Under the pieces are notes generated by a model. It searched no databases and was not told where the DNA came from. It saw only the letters and a list, made by a program, of their open reading frames with translations. Shown piece after piece: positions 20,685 to 32,927 of a stretch of 64,000 bases of DNA. Location: positions 213,765 to 277,764 of the forward strand of contig NZ_FZOH01000007.1 of the NCBI RefSeq assembly GCF_900188205.1, in the 5' to 3' direction. Source of the stretch: Geodermatophilus saharensis (GTDB lineage Bacteria > Actinomycetota > Actinomycetes > Mycobacteriales > Geodermatophilaceae). Both the position numbers and the translations under genes were made by a program. Each line of letters begins with the position of its first letter. Position 1 is the first letter of the stretch.

Positions 20685-21302
20685 TCATCGACCCAGGACG
20701 AGGCTCATCGCCTCGGCGCGGGTGGCGGCGTTGTCGCGGAAGATGCCGCGCACGGCGGAGGTGACCGTGGTCGAGCCGGGCTTGCGGATCCCGCGCATGC
20801 CCATGCACAGGTGCTCGGCCTCGACGACGACGATCACGCCGCGCGGCTTGAGGTGCTCGGCGAGGGCATCGGCGATCTGCCGGGTCATCCGCTCCTGCAC
20901 CTGCGGCCGGCGCGCGTAGACGTCGACCAGCCGGGCCAGCTTCGACAGCCCGGTGACCCGGCCGTCCTCGCCCGGGATGTAGCCGACGTGCGCGGCGCCG
21001 TGGAAGGGCACCAGGTGGTGCTCGCAGGTCGAGTACATCGGGATGTCCTTGACCAGCACCAGCTCGTCGTGGTCCTCGTCGAAGACCGTCGCGAGGATCT
21101 CCCCCGGGTCCTGCCAGATGCCGGCGAAGGTCTCCGCGTAGGCGCGCGCCACCCGGGCGGGGGTGTCGCGCAGCCCGGGCCGGTCGGGGTCCTCCCCCAC
21201 CGCGAGAAGCAGCTCGCGCACGGCCGCCTCGGCGCGCGCGGAGTCGATCCGAGCGAGGTCGGGACCGACCTCGTCCTCCGGTTCCTCGGGGAGCACGCTC
21301 AT
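20685..21302 (-). CDS. folE: GTP cyclohydrolase I
   Basis: First enzyme of folate synthesis; converts GTP to dihydroneopterin triphosphate. The 205-aa protein has [14 protein letters not shown] (Zn-binding Cys and catalytic His), [23 protein letters not shown] and [17 protein letters not shown] with the second Zn Cys. ATG 21302 is chosen because the homologous N-terminus begins shortly after it; the frame extends into ftsH without similarity. It lies 31 bases downstream of ftsH on the same strand. Confidence 0.96.
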   Translation of the reverse strand: MSVLPEEPEDEVGPDLARIDSARAEAAVRELLLAVGEDPDRPGLRDTPARVARAYAETFAGIWQDPGEILATVFDEDHDELVLVKDIPMYSTCEHHLVPFHGAAHVGYIPGEDGRVTGLSKLARLVDVYARRPQVQERMTRQIADALAEHLKPRGVIVVVEAEHLCMGMRGIRKPGSTTVTSAVRGIFRDNAATRAEAMSLVLGR

Positions 21303-21333
21303 GCCGCGCCCCCCGCCGAGCTCGCGCGCCCGC

Positions 21334-23385
21334 TCACCGCTGGACGGGTGCGCCGACGTCCCCCACCGGGTTGGTGCCGCCCTTGACCAACCCGGTGCCG
21401 TTGCCGTTGGCCCCGACCGCGGTGGCCCCGTGGCCGGCACCGTGGCCGTTGGCCGCGGCGGCCTCGGCGGGGGTGAGCACCGGCGGCTGGTCCGACGGCG
21501 TGCGCTTGCCGAACCCGTTGTAGGGCGCCAGCGAGGGCCGCTTGGTGACCGGCGCGCAGATGCGGGCCATGTCCTCCTTGGAGAGGGTCTCCTTCTCGAT
21601 CAGCTCGAGCACGAGCTGGTCGAGGACGGCCCGGTACTCCACCAGGATCTCCCACGCCTCGTCGTGCGCGGCCTCGATGAGCGCGCGGATCTCGCCGTCG
21701 ATGTCGGCGGCGACGGCCTCGGAGTAGTCCGGCCGCGAGCCCATGTCCCGGCCGAGGAACGGCTCGGAGTCGGTGCTGCCGTACTTGACCGCGCCGAGCT
21801 TGGCGCTCATGCCGTACTGGGTGACCATCGCGCGGGCCATGGAGGTGGCCTTCTCGATGTCGTTGCCCGCGCCGGTGGTCGGCTCGTGGAAGACCAGCTC
21901 CTCGGCCGCGCGCCCGCCGAGGGCGTAGGCGAGGGTGTCGATCATCTCCGAGCGGGTCTGGGTGTACTTGTCCTCGGTGGGCAGCACGAGGGTGTGCCCG
22001 AGGGAGCGGCCGCGCGGCAGGATGGTCACCTTGTGCACCGGGTCCAGGTTGGGCAGTGCGTGCGCCACCAGGGCGTGCCCGCCCTCGTGGTAGGCGGTGA
22101 CCTTCTTCTCCTTCTCGCTCATCGCCCGCGTCTTGCGCTCGGGGCCGGCGATGACGCGGTCGATCGCCTCCTCGAGGACGGCGTCGGTGATGACGGTGCC
22201 GTTGCCGCGGGCGGTGAGCAGCGCGCCCTCGTTGAGCACGTTGGCGAGGTCGGCACCGGTGAAGCCGGGGGTGCGGCGGGCGACGGTCTCGAGGTCGACG
22301 TCGGGCGCGAGCGGCTTGCCCTTGGCGTGCACCTCGAGGATCCGCTTGCGGCCCTCCAGGTCGGGCCGGTCGACGGCGATCTGCCGGTCGAAGCGCCCCG
22401 GGCGCAGCAGCGCCGGGTCGAGGATGTCGGGCCGGTTGGTGGCGGCGATCATGATGACGCCGCCCTTGACGTCGAAGCCGTCCATCTCGACGAGCATCTG
22501 GTTGAGCGTCTGCTCGCGCTCGTCGTGCCCGCCGCCCATCCCGGCGCCGCGGTGCCGGCCGACGGCGTCGATCTCGTCGACGAAGATGATCGCCGGCGCG
22601 TTGGTCTTCGCCTGCTCGAACAGGTCGCGGACCCGGCTCGCGCCGACACCGACGAACATCTCGACGAAGTCCGACCCGGAGATCGAGAAGAACGGCACGC
22701 CGGCCTCACCGGCCACCGCGCGCGCCAGCAGGGTCTTGCCGGTGCCGGGCGGGCCGAACAGCAGCACGCCCTTGGGGATCTTCGCGCCGACCGCCTGGAA
22801 CTTCACCGGGTTGGCCAGGAAGTCCTTGATCTCCTGGAGCTCCTCGATGGCCTCGTCGGCCCCGGCGACGTCGGCGAACGTCGTCTTCGGGGTGTCCTTG
22901 CTGACCACCTTGGCCTTGGACTTGCCGAAGGCCATGACGCCGCGGCCGCCGCCCTGCATGGAGTTGAACAGCCAGAACAGCAGCAGCAGCAGGATGAGGA
23001 ACGGAAGGAAGCTGATCAGCACGCTGACGAGGACGCTGTCCTGCGTCACGTTCGTCGTGAAGTCGACGCCGTCACCGGCGGGCTGGCCGTCCGGGCCGAG
23101 CCCGGAGACCAGGGCGAAGACGTCGTCGGAGGCGCCGATCGGGTACGAGGCACTGATCTGGGAGTTGCCGTCGACCGGGTCCCGCAGGTCGAGGTCGAGC
23201 GTCTGCTCCTTGTCGTTGATCGTGACGGACTCGACGTTGCCGTCCTCGATCTGCTGGAGCGCGACGGAGGTCTGGACCGGCTCGTAGGCCGAGCCGCCGC
23301 TGAACAGGGCGGACAGGCCGAGGGCCACCAGGACGACGAGCACGACCCAGAACCACACGGAGCGGAAGATCTTCTTGCGTTCCAT
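21334..23385 (-). CDS. ftsH: ATP-dependent zinc metalloprotease FtsH
   Basis: Membrane-anchored AAA+ protease for quality control of membrane and regulatory proteins. The 683-aa protein has TM1 at about 10-28, an extracytoplasmic domain, TM2 at about 118-142, Walker A GPPGTGKT at 211-218, Walker B IIFVDEID (about 266-273), the SRH and the protease motif HEGGH at 433-437. The C-terminus beyond about 625 is a Gly/Asn/Ala-rich low-complexity tail. Start ATG 23385 gives [13 protein letters not shown]. The 207 bases upstream (23386-23592) must hold its promoter; I saw no clear hexamer. It is followed by the fol genes as in mycobacteria. Confidence 0.97.
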   Translation of the reverse strand: MERKKIFRSVWFWVVLVVLVALGLSALFSGGSAYEPVQTSVALQQIEDGNVESVTINDKEQTLDLDLRDPVDGNSQISASYPIGASDDVFALVSGLGPDGQPAGDGVDFTTNVTQDSVLVSVLISFLPFLILLLLLFWLFNSMQGGGRGVMAFGKSKAKVVSKDTPKTTFADVAGADEAIEELQEIKDFLANPVKFQAVGAKIPKGVLLFGPPGTGKTLLARAVAGEAGVPFFSISGSDFVEMFVGVGASRVRDLFEQAKTNAPAIIFVDEIDAVGRHRGAGMGGGHDEREQTLNQMLVEMDGFDVKGGVIMIAATNRPDILDPALLRPGRFDRQIAVDRPDLEGRKRILEVHAKGKPLAPDVDLETVARRTPGFTGADLANVLNEGALLTARGNGTVITDAVLEEAIDRVIAGPERKTRAMSEKEKKVTAYHEGGHALVAHALPNLDPVHKVTILPRGRSLGHTLVLPTEDKYTQTRSEMIDTLAYALGGRAAEELVFHEPTTGAGNDIEKATSMARAMVTQYGMSAKLGAVKYGSTDSEPFLGRDMGSRPDYSEAVAADIDGEIRALIEAAHDEAWEILVEYRAVLDQLVLELIEKETLSKEDMARICAPVTKRPSLAPYNGFGKRTPSDQPPVLTPAEAAAANGHGAGHGATAVGANGNGTGLVKGGTNPVGDVGAPVQR

Positions 23386-23592
23386 ACACCGATGCCGGGC
23401 GGCCGGGGCGCCGGCCTGGCCCGTCGACCCTCCTGATCGTCCGGGTGACGCTCCGCGCGACCCGGGCGGGCACCCTGGCGCTCGGTCAGGCGTCGTAGGC
23501 CTCGACGGTACACCGGGACGGCTGTGCGTCCCCTGTGTGCGAGCTGCACGGACGCCGCCCGGTCACCCCTCGGGAGGAGCGGGCGCGGGGCG

Positions 23593-24180
23593 TCAGTGCG
23601 TGTAGACCTCGGGCTTCAGGGTGCCGATGTAGGGCAGGTCGCGGTAGCGCTCGGCGTAGTCCAGCCCGTAGCCGACGACGAACTCGTTGGGGATGTCGAA
23701 GCCCACGTAGCGCACCGGCACCTCGACCTTGATCGCGTCGGGCTTGCGCAGCAGCGTGCAGACCTCCAGGGACGCCGGCCGGCGGCTGCCCAGGTTCTTC
23801 AGCAGCCACGACAGGGTCAGCCCGCTGTCGATGATGTCCTCGAGGACCAGCACGTGCCGGTCGCTGATGTCGCGGTCGAGGTCCTTGAGGATGCGCACCA
23901 CGCCCGAGGAGCTGGTGGCGCTGCCGTAGGAGGAGACGGCCATGAACTCCATCTGCGTGGGCAGCCGCAGCGCCCGGGCGAAGTCGCTCATGAACAGCAC
24001 CGCGCCCTTGAGGACGCCGACCAGCAGGACCTCGCGGCCGGCGTAGTCGCGCGCGACCTGGTCGGCGAGCTCACCGATCTTGGCCTGGATCTGCTCCTCG
24101 GAGAGCAGCACGTGGTCGATGTCGGGGCCGTAGCCGTGGTCGGGCCCCAGCAGCGCAGAGGCCGACGCGGTCTCGCTCAT
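23593..24180 (-). CDS. hpt: Hypoxanthine phosphoribosyltransferase
   Basis: Purine salvage enzyme making IMP (and GMP) from hypoxanthine (guanine) and PRPP. The 195-aa protein has the PRPP-binding motif [18 protein letters not shown] (about 115-132) and the flexible-loop [11 protein letters not shown]; the C-terminal [18 protein letters not shown] is the purine-binding hood. ATG 24180 overlaps the tilS stop as ATGA, a very conserved tilS-hpt-ftsH arrangement in Gram-positives. Confidence 0.95.
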   Translation of the reverse strand: MSETASASALLGPDHGYGPDIDHVLLSEEQIQAKIGELADQVARDYAGREVLLVGVLKGAVLFMSDFARALRLPTQMEFMAVSSYGSATSSSGVVRILKDLDRDISDRHVLVLEDIIDSGLTLSWLLKNLGSRRPASLEVCTLLRKPDAIKVEVPVRYVGFDIPNEFVVGYGLDYAERYRDLPYIGTLKPEVYTH

Positions 24181-25187
24181 GTGCGTTGCTCCTCCGGATC
24201 GGGTGCCGAACCGGCCCTCCCGCCCGGGGAGCCGGCGGGCCGCAGCACCAGCCTGCCAGACGCCCGGAGCGCCTCCGCACCGCCGGGGAGGGTCACCGGT
24301 CCCTGGCCGCGCCAGGCCGCCACGAGCGCGTCGACGGCGGTCAGGTGCACCGCCTGCAGGTCCGGGACCCCGCCGTCGCGCAGCCAGCCGCGCAGCACCC
24401 GCCGGCGCAGCGCGGCCGGCAGCGCGGCGAGGCCGGCCGCGGGCAGGCCCGCGGGGTCGGCCAGGCGGGCGAGGTGCCCGGCGGCCAGCGCGTCGAGGGC
24501 GTCGAGGTCCTCCCGCAGCAGGTCCGCGGTCCGGGCGAGGGCGGGGGCGACGCCGCCGCCGAGAACGTCCTCGAGCAGCGGCAGCACCTCGGCGCGCAGC
24601 CGGGCGCGCCGCAGGGCCGGGTCGGTGTTCCACGGGTCGTCCCAGACCGGCAGGCCGAGCGCCGTGCACGCCGCTCGGGTGGTGGCGCGGCGGACCCCCA
24701 GCAGCGGCCGCCACCACGGCGGGCGGTCGGCGACCATGCCGGCGACCGAGCGCGGGCCCGAGCCGCGGCCCAGGCCGAGCAGCACCGTCTCGGCCTGGTC
24801 GTCGAGGGTGTGGCCGAGCGCGACGCGGGCGCCGTGCGCGGCGGCCTCGGCCGACAGCGCGGCGTGGCGGGCGGTGCGGGCCGCGGCCTCCGGTCCCCCG
24901 CCGGTGCCGACGTCGACGGCGACCACCCGCACCGGGTCCAGGCCCAGGCCGCGCAGCAGCTCCGCCGTCGACGCGGCGCGCTCCGCCGAGCCGGGCTGCA
25001 GGCCGTGGTCGACGGTGACCGCCCCGGCCGGCACCCCGGCGCGCGGTGCCTCGAACGCCACCGCGGCGGCCAGCGCGAGGGAGTCCGCTCCCCCGCTCAC
25101 GGCGACCAGCACCGGCCGGGCGGAGGAGCGCAGCCCGGGCCGGACGGCGCTGCGCACGTGCGCGACCGCCGGGTGCGGGCCGCCCAC
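24177..25187 (-). CDS. tilS: tRNA(Ile)-lysidine synthase
   Basis: Modifies C34 of the CAU-anticodon tRNA-Ile to lysidine so it reads AUA. The 336-aa protein carries the N-type ATP-pyrophosphatase P-loop [13 protein letters not shown] near residue 32, [22 protein letters not shown] and the [22 protein letters not shown] segment. It is the short actinobacterial form with a reduced C-terminal region. GTG 25187 is chosen from the family-like start HPAVAHVR; it lies 11 bases after the metalloprotease stop. Confidence 0.92.
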   Translation of the reverse strand: MGGPHPAVAHVRSAVRPGLRSSARPVLVAVSGGADSLALAAAVAFEAPRAGVPAGAVTVDHGLQPGSAERAASTAELLRGLGLDPVRVVAVDVGTGGGPEAAARTARHAALSAEAAAHGARVALGHTLDDQAETVLLGLGRGSGPRSVAGMVADRPPWWRPLLGVRRATTRAACTALGLPVWDDPWNTDPALRRARLRAEVLPLLEDVLGGGVAPALARTADLLREDLDALDALAAGHLARLADPAGLPAAGLAALPAALRRRVLRGWLRDGGVPDLQAVHLTAVDALVAAWRGQGPVTLPGGAEALRASGRLVLRPAGSPGGRAGSAPDPEEQRT

Positions 25188-25198
25188 CCCGGGACGGC

Positions 25199-26284
25199 TC
25201 AGACGGTCACGGCGGGGCGGCCGTGCACCCGCTCGACCCACCGGGCGGGGTCGGTGAGCTCCTCGACCAGCGGCAGGGTCTCCGGGCCGGTCCACACCCG
25301 GTTGAAACCGTCCATGCCCACCAGGTCGACGACGCCGCCGACGAAGTGCCGCCCGTCGGCGTACTGCTTCATCTTCTGCTCCAGCCCGAGCAGCCGGCGC
25401 AGCGCGCGGTCCAGCGGCCCGCGGCCCTTGCGGCGCTGGGCGAAGCGCTTGCGCAGCGTGCGCACCGACGGGACGACGTCGGGGCCGACCCCGTCCATGA
25501 CGTACTCGGCGTGGCCCTCGACCAGGCTCATCACCGCGGTCACCCGGTCGAGCACGGCGCGCTGCGCGGGATCGCGCACCAGCGCCATGAGGCCCTGCCC
25601 GCCGCCGTCGTCGTCCCCGCCGCGGACGGCGTCGGTGAGCCCGTGCAGCAGGTCGGTGAGCCGGTCGCGCAGCGCGTCGGGGCTGAGGTCGGTGGCGTCG
25701 ACGAACTCGGCGATCTGCCCCTCGAGGTGGGTGGTCAGCCACGGGAAGGCGGTGAACTGCAGCTGGTGGGTGACCTCGTGCAGGCAGACCCACAGGCGGA
25801 AGTCCGCGGGGTCGACGCCGAGCTTGCGCTCGGCGTCGACGATGTTGGGCGCGACGAGCAGCAGCCGGCCACCGGTGCCGAAGACCTCGTACTGGCCGAG
25901 CACCCGCGAGGAGAGGAAGGCCAGCAGGGCGCCGGCCTGCACGCCGGTGGCGCGGGAGCCGATGGCGGTGGCCAGCGGCCCGGGGCGGCTCTCCTGCCGC
26001 TCGGCGAGCGCGGTCACCAGCGGGTCCATGAGCGCGGCCATGCCGCTGGTGTTGGCGTCGATCCAGCCGGGCCGGTCGACGACGGCCACCTCCGGCACCG
26101 GGCCGCCCTCGACGGGGTGCAGCCCGGTCAGCCCCTCCACGTGCGCGACGGCGGCCGCGGCGGCCTGGTGCAGCTCCCGGACGACGGCGGTGGCCTCCTC
26201 GCGGGTGGTCTCCGGACCCTGCCCCGACAGCCGGCGGGCGGTGCGCCCGGCGAGCTCCCAGTCGACCAGTGAGCTGCTCGTCAT
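25199..26284 (-). CDS. Zinc-dependent metalloprotease, zincin_2/DUF2342 type (Rv3626c-like)
   Basis: A 361-aa putative protease without signal peptide. It has HEVTH at 169-173 and a downstream EGHAEY (about 256), giving the three expected zinc ligands. Family members (coenzyme F420 biosynthesis-associated or zincin_2) are uniformly found beside tilS and dacB in actinobacteria; the substrate is unknown. ATG 26284 is supported by TACGGT six bases upstream, a leaderless promoter. Between it and dacB sits a conserved-loop hairpin, so it probably starts a new transcript that continues into tilS and hpt. Confidence 0.85.
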   Translation of the reverse strand: MTSSSLVDWELAGRTARRLSGQGPETTREEATAVVRELHQAAAAAVAHVEGLTGLHPVEGGPVPEVAVVDRPGWIDANTSGMAALMDPLVTALAERQESRPGPLATAIGSRATGVQAGALLAFLSSRVLGQYEVFGTGGRLLLVAPNIVDAERKLGVDPADFRLWVCLHEVTHQLQFTAFPWLTTHLEGQIAEFVDATDLSPDALRDRLTDLLHGLTDAVRGGDDDGGGQGLMALVRDPAQRAVLDRVTAVMSLVEGHAEYVMDGVGPDVVPSVRTLRKRFAQRRKGRGPLDRALRRLLGLEQKMKQYADGRHFVGGVVDLVGMDGFNRVWTGPETLPLVEELTDPARWVERVHGRPAVTV

Positions 26285-26290
26285 CGCCTC

Positions 26291-26296
26291 ACCGTA
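26291..26296 (-). promoter_or_regulatory. Leaderless -10 hexamer TACGGT for the metalloprotease-tilS-hpt operon
   Basis: TACGGT on the minus strand, 6-base spacer GAGGCG, then ATG 26284. Confidence 0.5.
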
Positions 26297-26305
26297 CTTG
26301 AAGGA

Positions 26306-26356
26306 CCCTCCTGCCCCCCGTCCCTCGCAGGCTCGGGACGGGCCCCTGCAGGAGGG
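26306..26356. repeat. Conserved-loop hairpin repeat (element D), inverted copy
   Basis: Outer stem CCCTCCTGC 26306-26314 with GCAGGAGGG 26348-26356, inner stem CCCGTCCC 26317-26324 with GGGACGGG 26335-26342, loop TCGCAGGCTC, which is the reverse complement of GAGCCTGCGA (one base different from the other copies). It separates dacB from the metalloprotease promoter and is the probable dacB terminator. Confidence 0.75.
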
Positions 26357-26383
26357 CCGTTCCAGCCCGTCACCACGCGGGGG

Positions 26384-27868
26384 TCAGCGGCAGCCGCAGG
26401 CGGCGAGCGCGGCGGCCACGTCGTCGAGCGCGGCCTCCTCGGGCAGGCCGCCGCCGACGGTGCCGTTGGCCACCAGCGCGTAGGCCAGCAGCCGGCCGTC
26501 GGCGGTGACCACGGTGCCGGCCAGGCCGTGGACACCGAGCAGCGTGCCGGTCTTGCCGCGGACCGCGCCCGGCGCGGTGGCGGGGTCGTCGTCGCCGCGG
26601 TCGGCCAGGGTGCCGTCGTAGCCGGCCACCGCCAGGCCCGAGACCACCGCCGAGGCGCCCTGGATCGACCCGTCGGCGGCTCCGGCGACCAGGTCGGTGA
26701 GGACGGCCAGGGGCAGCCGGTCCAGCCGGGACAGGCCGCTGCCGTCGTGCATCTCCACGCCGGAGACGTCGACACCGGCGTCGCCCAGGGCCGCGGTGAC
26801 CCCCTGCGCCGCGCCGTCGAAGGTCGCCGGCAGGTCGCGGGCGAGGGCCACGTGGCGGGCCAGCGACTCGGCCAGCAGGTTGTCCGACTGCGACAGCGCC
26901 TGCTCGACCAGGCGGGCGACCGGCGCGGACGAGACGGTGGCCAGCGTCCGCGCGTCCTCCGGGGCCGTGCCGAGTTCGACCACCGCCCCGGGCGCGCCGA
27001 GCGCGGTGGCCAGGGCGCGGCCGGCGTCGGTGCCGGGGGCGCCGCTGCGGGGGTCCTCGCCCGGCACGACGCGGGCGCCGTCGACGGCGGTGGCGGTGAC
27101 CGGCGAGGCGTAGGTCGACGGCGCGTCCTCGGGGCCCCAGCCCTCGGCGGTCAGCGGGCCCTCGAACAGCGAGTTGTCGACGACGACGCGGCTGACGGCG
27201 GTGCCCGGCGGGAGGGCGGCCTGCACCCCTGCTGCGAGGTCGGCCACGGTGGCCGCGCCGGGGTAGTCCACCGACGGCGCGGTGGTCGACAGGGTGGGGT
27301 CCCCGCCACCGACGAGCACCACCTCGCCGGGCGCGCTGCCGGCGACGACGGTGGTCTCGAGCGTGTCGTCGGGGTCGAGGGTGGTCAGCGCGGCGACGGC
27401 GGTCAGCAGCTTGGCCGTGGAGGCGGGCGTGACCGGCCGGTCGGCGCCGTCGTCGAGCAGGACCTCGCCAGTCGCGACGTCGACGACCTCGGCCGACAGG
27501 CCGCCGCCGAACACGGGCGCGGCCAGCAGGGGACGCAGCGTCGCGGTGAGGGCGGCGGGGTCGGGGACCGGTGCCTCCGACGACAGCGAGGCGAGCACCG
27601 GCGCGGGGTCGCCGATCTGGGGCAGCCGGGCGGAGGGGGCGGCGGGATCGGCGGTGGCCGTGCCGTCGTCCCCGCCGAGGGACAGGACCGCCCCGACGGC
27701 GGCCGCGGCCACGAGGACCAGCACCAGCAGGCCGATCAGGAGCCGTCGGCGCAGCCGCCGGTAGCTGGGCGTGACGGTCGAGGACCCACTCGGCGTGATG
27801 GTGCGCTCCCCCCGGAAGAGGCCCCCCGGACGCCCTGCGCCGGTGGACCTGGTACCGGTGCGCCACAC
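26384..27868 (-). CDS. dacB: D-alanyl-D-alanine carboxypeptidase/endopeptidase (PBP4 type, class C)
   Basis: Cell-wall enzyme trimming peptidoglycan stem peptides outside the membrane. The 494-aa protein has a cytosolic N-terminus, one signal-anchor helix at about 42-62, and the three penicillin-binding motifs: S-x-x-K as STAK 150-153, S-x-N as SDN 328-330, and KTG 439-441. It ends with Cys-Gly-Cys-Arg. GTG 27868 is the only plausible start upstream of the helix and lies eight bases from the divergent ppa start, so the two promoters overlap. Confidence 0.92.
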   Translation of the reverse strand: MWRTGTRSTGAGRPGGLFRGERTITPSGSSTVTPSYRRLRRRLLIGLLVLVLVAAAAVGAVLSLGGDDGTATADPAAPSARLPQIGDPAPVLASLSSEAPVPDPAALTATLRPLLAAPVFGGGLSAEVVDVATGEVLLDDGADRPVTPASTAKLLTAVAALTTLDPDDTLETTVVAGSAPGEVVLVGGGDPTLSTTAPSVDYPGAATVADLAAGVQAALPPGTAVSRVVVDNSLFEGPLTAEGWGPEDAPSTYASPVTATAVDGARVVPGEDPRSGAPGTDAGRALATALGAPGAVVELGTAPEDARTLATVSSAPVARLVEQALSQSDNLLAESLARHVALARDLPATFDGAAQGVTAALGDAGVDVSGVEMHDGSGLSRLDRLPLAVLTDLVAGAADGSIQGASAVVSGLAVAGYDGTLADRGDDDPATAPGAVRGKTGTLLGVHGLAGTVVTADGRLLAYALVANGTVGGGLPEEAALDDVAAALAACGCR

Positions 27869-27876
27869 TAGCTGGC

Positions 27877-28368
27877 GTGCAGTTCGACGTGACGGTAGAG
27901 ATCCCCAAGGGCCAGCGGAACAAGTACGAGCTGGACCACGCCACCGGGCGCATCCGGCTCGACCGGATGCTGTTCACCTCGACCCGGTACCCGGCCGACT
28001 ACGGGTACATCGAGAACACCCTCGGTCTGGACGGCGACCCCCTCGACGCCCTGGTGATCCTCGACGAGCCGACCTTCCCCGGGTGCCTGATCACCTGCCG
28101 GGCCATCGGCATGTTCCGGATGACCGACGAGGCCGGTGGCGACGACAAGGTGCTCACCGTCCCGGCGACCGACCCCCGCATGGCCCACCTCCAGGACATC
28201 ACCGACGTGTCGGAGTTCGACCGCCTGGAGATCCAGCACTTCTTCGAGACCTACAAGGACCTCGAGCCGGGCAAGTCGGTGGAGGGTGCGAACTGGGTGG
28301 GCCGTGCCGATGCCGAGGCCGAGATCGAGGCCTCGATCAAGCGGGCCCTGGAGACCGGCGGCCACTGA
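27877..28368 (+). CDS. ppa: Inorganic pyrophosphatase (family I, soluble)
   Basis: Hydrolyses pyrophosphate in the cytosol, pulling biosynthetic reactions forward. The 163-aa protein has the family I signature DGDPLDALV at about 52-60 (three metal-binding Asp), YPADYGYI and the C-terminal [19 protein letters not shown] 27877 follows a CACACT hexamer by seven bases, an imperfect leaderless -10. The dacB-ppa divergent pair is as in mycobacteria. The window also encodes a membrane pyrophosphatase at 42.2-44.6 kb. Confidence 0.97.
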   Translation: MQFDVTVEIPKGQRNKYELDHATGRIRLDRMLFTSTRYPADYGYIENTLGLDGDPLDALVILDEPTFPGCLITCRAIGMFRMTDEAGGDDKVLTVPATDPRMAHLQDITDVSEFDRLEIQHFFETYKDLEPGKSVEGANWVGRADAEAEIEASIKRALETGGH

Positions 28369-28375
28369 GCCGCAC

Positions 28376-28451
28376 CCGTCCGGCCCCGGGCCGGACGGCC
28401 GAGCACGACGGACGACGACGGCGGCGCGCCCCGGCGGGTGCGCCGCCGTCG
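28376..28451. terminator. Two hairpins between convergent ppa and methyltransferase genes
   Basis: CCGTCCGG 28376-28383 pairs with 28391-28398, starting eight bases after ppa. A second, perfect 12-bp stem follows: CGACGGCGGCGC 28416-28427 with 28440-28451. The second can serve both strands. Confidence 0.6.
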
Positions 28452-28470
28452 CCGTGCCGGGGCCCGGTCC

Positions 28471-29220
28471 TCAGCGGCGGGTGTCGTGCAGCACGGCGGT
28501 CAGGAAACCCAGCTCGCCGCGGTAGCCCTCCAGCCACTGCCGCCGGTGCGTGCGCGCGGCCGCCAGCGCCTCCTCGCGCTCGCCGGCCGGCGCCTCGGTC
28601 AGTGCCCACTCGGTGACCGCGCCGGTCCAGCACCACTCGTACTCGTCCCACTCGGCGAGGGTGCTGACGTGGCCGTAGCCGGGCTCGAAGCCGGCCCGGG
28701 TCACCTCGGCCAGCAGGCCGGGCAGGTCGGGCAGCTCGTCGGGCTCGGCGCCGAGGCCCGCCAGCGCCGCCTCGCTCGGGCCGGCCTCCCAGAACCCGTC
28801 CCCGAACAGCACGCGCCCGCCGGGACGCAGGTGGCCGCGCACGGCCGCCAGCGCCCCGGCGGTGCCGCCGAAGGCGTGCGCGGCGCCGACGCACAGGACG
28901 ACGTCGGCCGGCTCGCCCTCCCAGGTCGCGGCGTCGGCCTCGACGAACGCGACGCGGCCGACCAGGCCGGCCATCGCCGCCCCGTCGCGCGCGGCGTCCA
29001 GCGCGGGCGTGGAGGTGTCGACCCCGACGCCCACCATCGCCGGGTGTGCGGCCAGCAGCGCCAGCAGCCACGAGCCGGGCCCGCACCCGAGGTCGAGGGC
29101 GCGACCGGCGTGGCCGGGCGGGGCCAGCCGGCCGACCAGCCGGGTCAGGGCCTCGTCGGAGACGGGGGCGGCGACGGGGTGCCAGCGGTGCGCGACGGCG
29201 CTGAGTCGGGCTCGATCCAC
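28471..29220 (-). CDS. Class I SAM-dependent methyltransferase
   Basis: A 249-aa methyltransferase with motif I LDLGCGPGSWLLALLA at about 43-58, the acidic VGVGVDTS strand end and the DVVLCVGAAHAFGG motif IV. The C-terminal half is aromatic/acidic (WDEYEWCWTGAVTEWAL). Substrate unknown; the fold is of the small-molecule UbiE/Tam type. Start GTG 29220 lies within a 16-bp direct repeat whose second copy holds the stop codon of the upstream PilZ gene, 23 bases away. Confidence 0.85.
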   Translation of the reverse strand: MDRARLSAVAHRWHPVAAPVSDEALTRLVGRLAPPGHAGRALDLGCGPGSWLLALLAAHPAMVGVGVDTSTPALDAARDGAAMAGLVGRVAFVEADAATWEGEPADVVLCVGAAHAFGGTAGALAAVRGHLRPGGRVLFGDGFWEAGPSEAALAGLGAEPDELPDLPGLLAEVTRAGFEPGYGHVSTLAEWDEYEWCWTGAVTEWALTEAPAGEREEALAAARTHRRQWLEGYRGELGFLTAVLHDTRR

Positions 29221-29250
29221 GCCGGGATCAGATCACGCCGGGATCAGATC
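29219..29250. repeat. Tandem 16-bp direct repeat spanning a stop and a start codon
   Basis: ACGCCGGGATCAGATC occurs twice without mismatch (29219-29234 and 29235-29250). The first copy contains the methyltransferase GTG, the second the PilZ TGA. It looks like a recent slippage duplication. Confidence 0.8.
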
Positions 29251-29894
29251 AGGCCGCGGGAGCGCAGGTCACGCAGCTCGGCGAAGACGCGGCGCCGGAT
29301 GGCGTCCTCACGCCGCTCGCCGAGGCCCACGAACCGCAGCGACAGCTCGGTGTGGTGGTCCTCGCGGGGGTGGCGGCGGATCACCTCGGCCTTGGCGGCC
29401 AGGCGGTCCCCGTCGAGGTCGACGACGACGGGGTGCACGGCGCCGACCTCGATCTCCGGCCGCTCCGCGCCGGGCTTGCCGGTCAGCAGGCAGCGCGTGC
29501 CGCCCTCGCTGAGGTCGACGGTGGTCCCGGGCAGGACCCGCTCCCCCACGGCCAGCTCGATCGGCACCGACATCGGGGCGCGGACGGCGTTGCGCCGCTG
29601 CCCGCGGGACGCCGGGCCGACGATCTTCAGCCGCCAGGTCGGCGAGTCCCCGGCGACCACCTCGACGAGCTCCGCGGGCAGGGACCGCAGCTCCTCGGGT
29701 CCGCGCCAGATGAGCTCCAGGTGCTCGCCGGTGTCCAGCCGCACGCGCCGCTTCTGCGCGTCCTCGCCCACGCTGACCACGAGCTCGGAGCCCGACACCC
29801 GCTCCACGAAGCTGGTCAGGACGTCGGCGCGGCTGCTGGCCTTGACGTCGAGCACCGCCTTCTCCTCGGGGTGGTCCACTCCCGGCGTCGTCAT
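29244..29894 (-). CDS. PilZ domain protein, probable c-di-GMP receptor (YcgR-like)
   Basis: A 216-aa cytosolic protein. The N-terminal half (about 15-90) resembles the YcgR_N/flagellar-brake flanking domain, and the C-terminal PilZ domain has both c-di-GMP motifs: R-x-x-x-R as RNAVR (about 99-103) and D-x-S-x-x-G as DLSEGG (about 124-129). Both are intact, so binding is likely. ATG 29894 is preceded by GGAGG at seven bases. No flagellar gene is nearby; the tad pilus and exopolysaccharide-type genes 18-26 kb away are conceivable targets, but that is speculation. Confidence 0.9.
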   Translation of the reverse strand: MTTPGVDHPEEKAVLDVKASSRADVLTSFVERVSGSELVVSVGEDAQKRRVRLDTGEHLELIWRGPEELRSLPAELVEVVAGDSPTWRLKIVGPASRGQRRNAVRAPMSVPIELAVGERVLPGTTVDLSEGGTRCLLTGKPGAERPEIEVGAVHPVVVDLDGDRLAAKAEVIRRHPREDHHTELSLRFVGLGERREDAIRRRVFAELRDLRSRGLI

Positions 29895-30005
29895 GCTCGG
29901 TCCTCCGTCTCCCGGGTTCCGGTCCTCGTCCTGCGCTGCGGTCCTGGGGACAGGCATCGGCACGGAGGGGCCGGATGTGCAGCCGGGCGGCGCAGGAATC
30001 CGGTC

Positions 30006-32408
<2,403 letters not shown>

Positions 32409-32511
32409 CGTGTCTCCGTCCGGTGGGCGCCGCCGTCGTCGGCGCCCTCGTTGTCTACCTGCCGGGGGTGACGACCGGAACGGCACGACGCCCGTCCGGC
32501 TGACGGGGGGC

Positions 32512-32922
32512 TCAGCCGGTCTGCTGGATGCGGACGAGGTTGCCGGCGGGGTCCCGGAAGGCGCAGTCGCGGACGCCGTAGGGCTGCTCGGTGGGCTCCT
32601 GGACGACCTCGGCGTCGCCGGCCTGCAGCCGGTCGAAGGTGCCGTCGAGGTCCTCGGTGGCCAGCAGGATCCAGCCGTAGGTGCCCTTGGCCATCATCTC
32701 GGCGATGGTGCGGCGCTCGTCGTCGGTGATGCCCGGGTCGACGGCCGGCGGGGCCAGGAGGACCGAGGTCCCCGGCCGGCCGGCGGGGCCGACGGTGATC
32801 CAGCGCATCGCACCCCGCCCGACGTCGGTGCGCACCTCGAAGCCGAGGGTGTCGCGCCAGAAGGCCAGGGAGGCCTCCGGGTCGGTGTGCGGGAGGACGG
32901 TGGTGTGGATGGTGAGGTCCAT
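32512..32922 (-). CDS. VOC family protein (glyoxalase/bleomycin-resistance fold)
   Basis: A 136-aa protein of the vicinal oxygen chelate superfamily: N-terminal beta-alpha unit (VLPHTDPEASLAFWRDTLGFEVRTD) and C-terminal FRDPAGNLVRIQQTG. Such AraC-linked VOC proteins are commonly annotated as lyases or dioxygenase-like proteins, but no substrate can be assigned. ATG 32922 is supported by the leaderless promoter TAGCGT seven bases upstream. The AraC gene ends inside that promoter, so the regulator and its likely target are adjacent but separately transcribable. Confidence 0.85.
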   Translation of the reverse strand: MDLTIHTTVLPHTDPEASLAFWRDTLGFEVRTDVGRGAMRWITVGPAGRPGTSVLLAPPAVDPGITDDERRTIAEMMAKGTYGWILLATEDLDGTFDRLQAGDAEVVQEPTEQPYGVRDCAFRDPAGNLVRIQQTG

Positions 32923-32927
32923 GCCGG

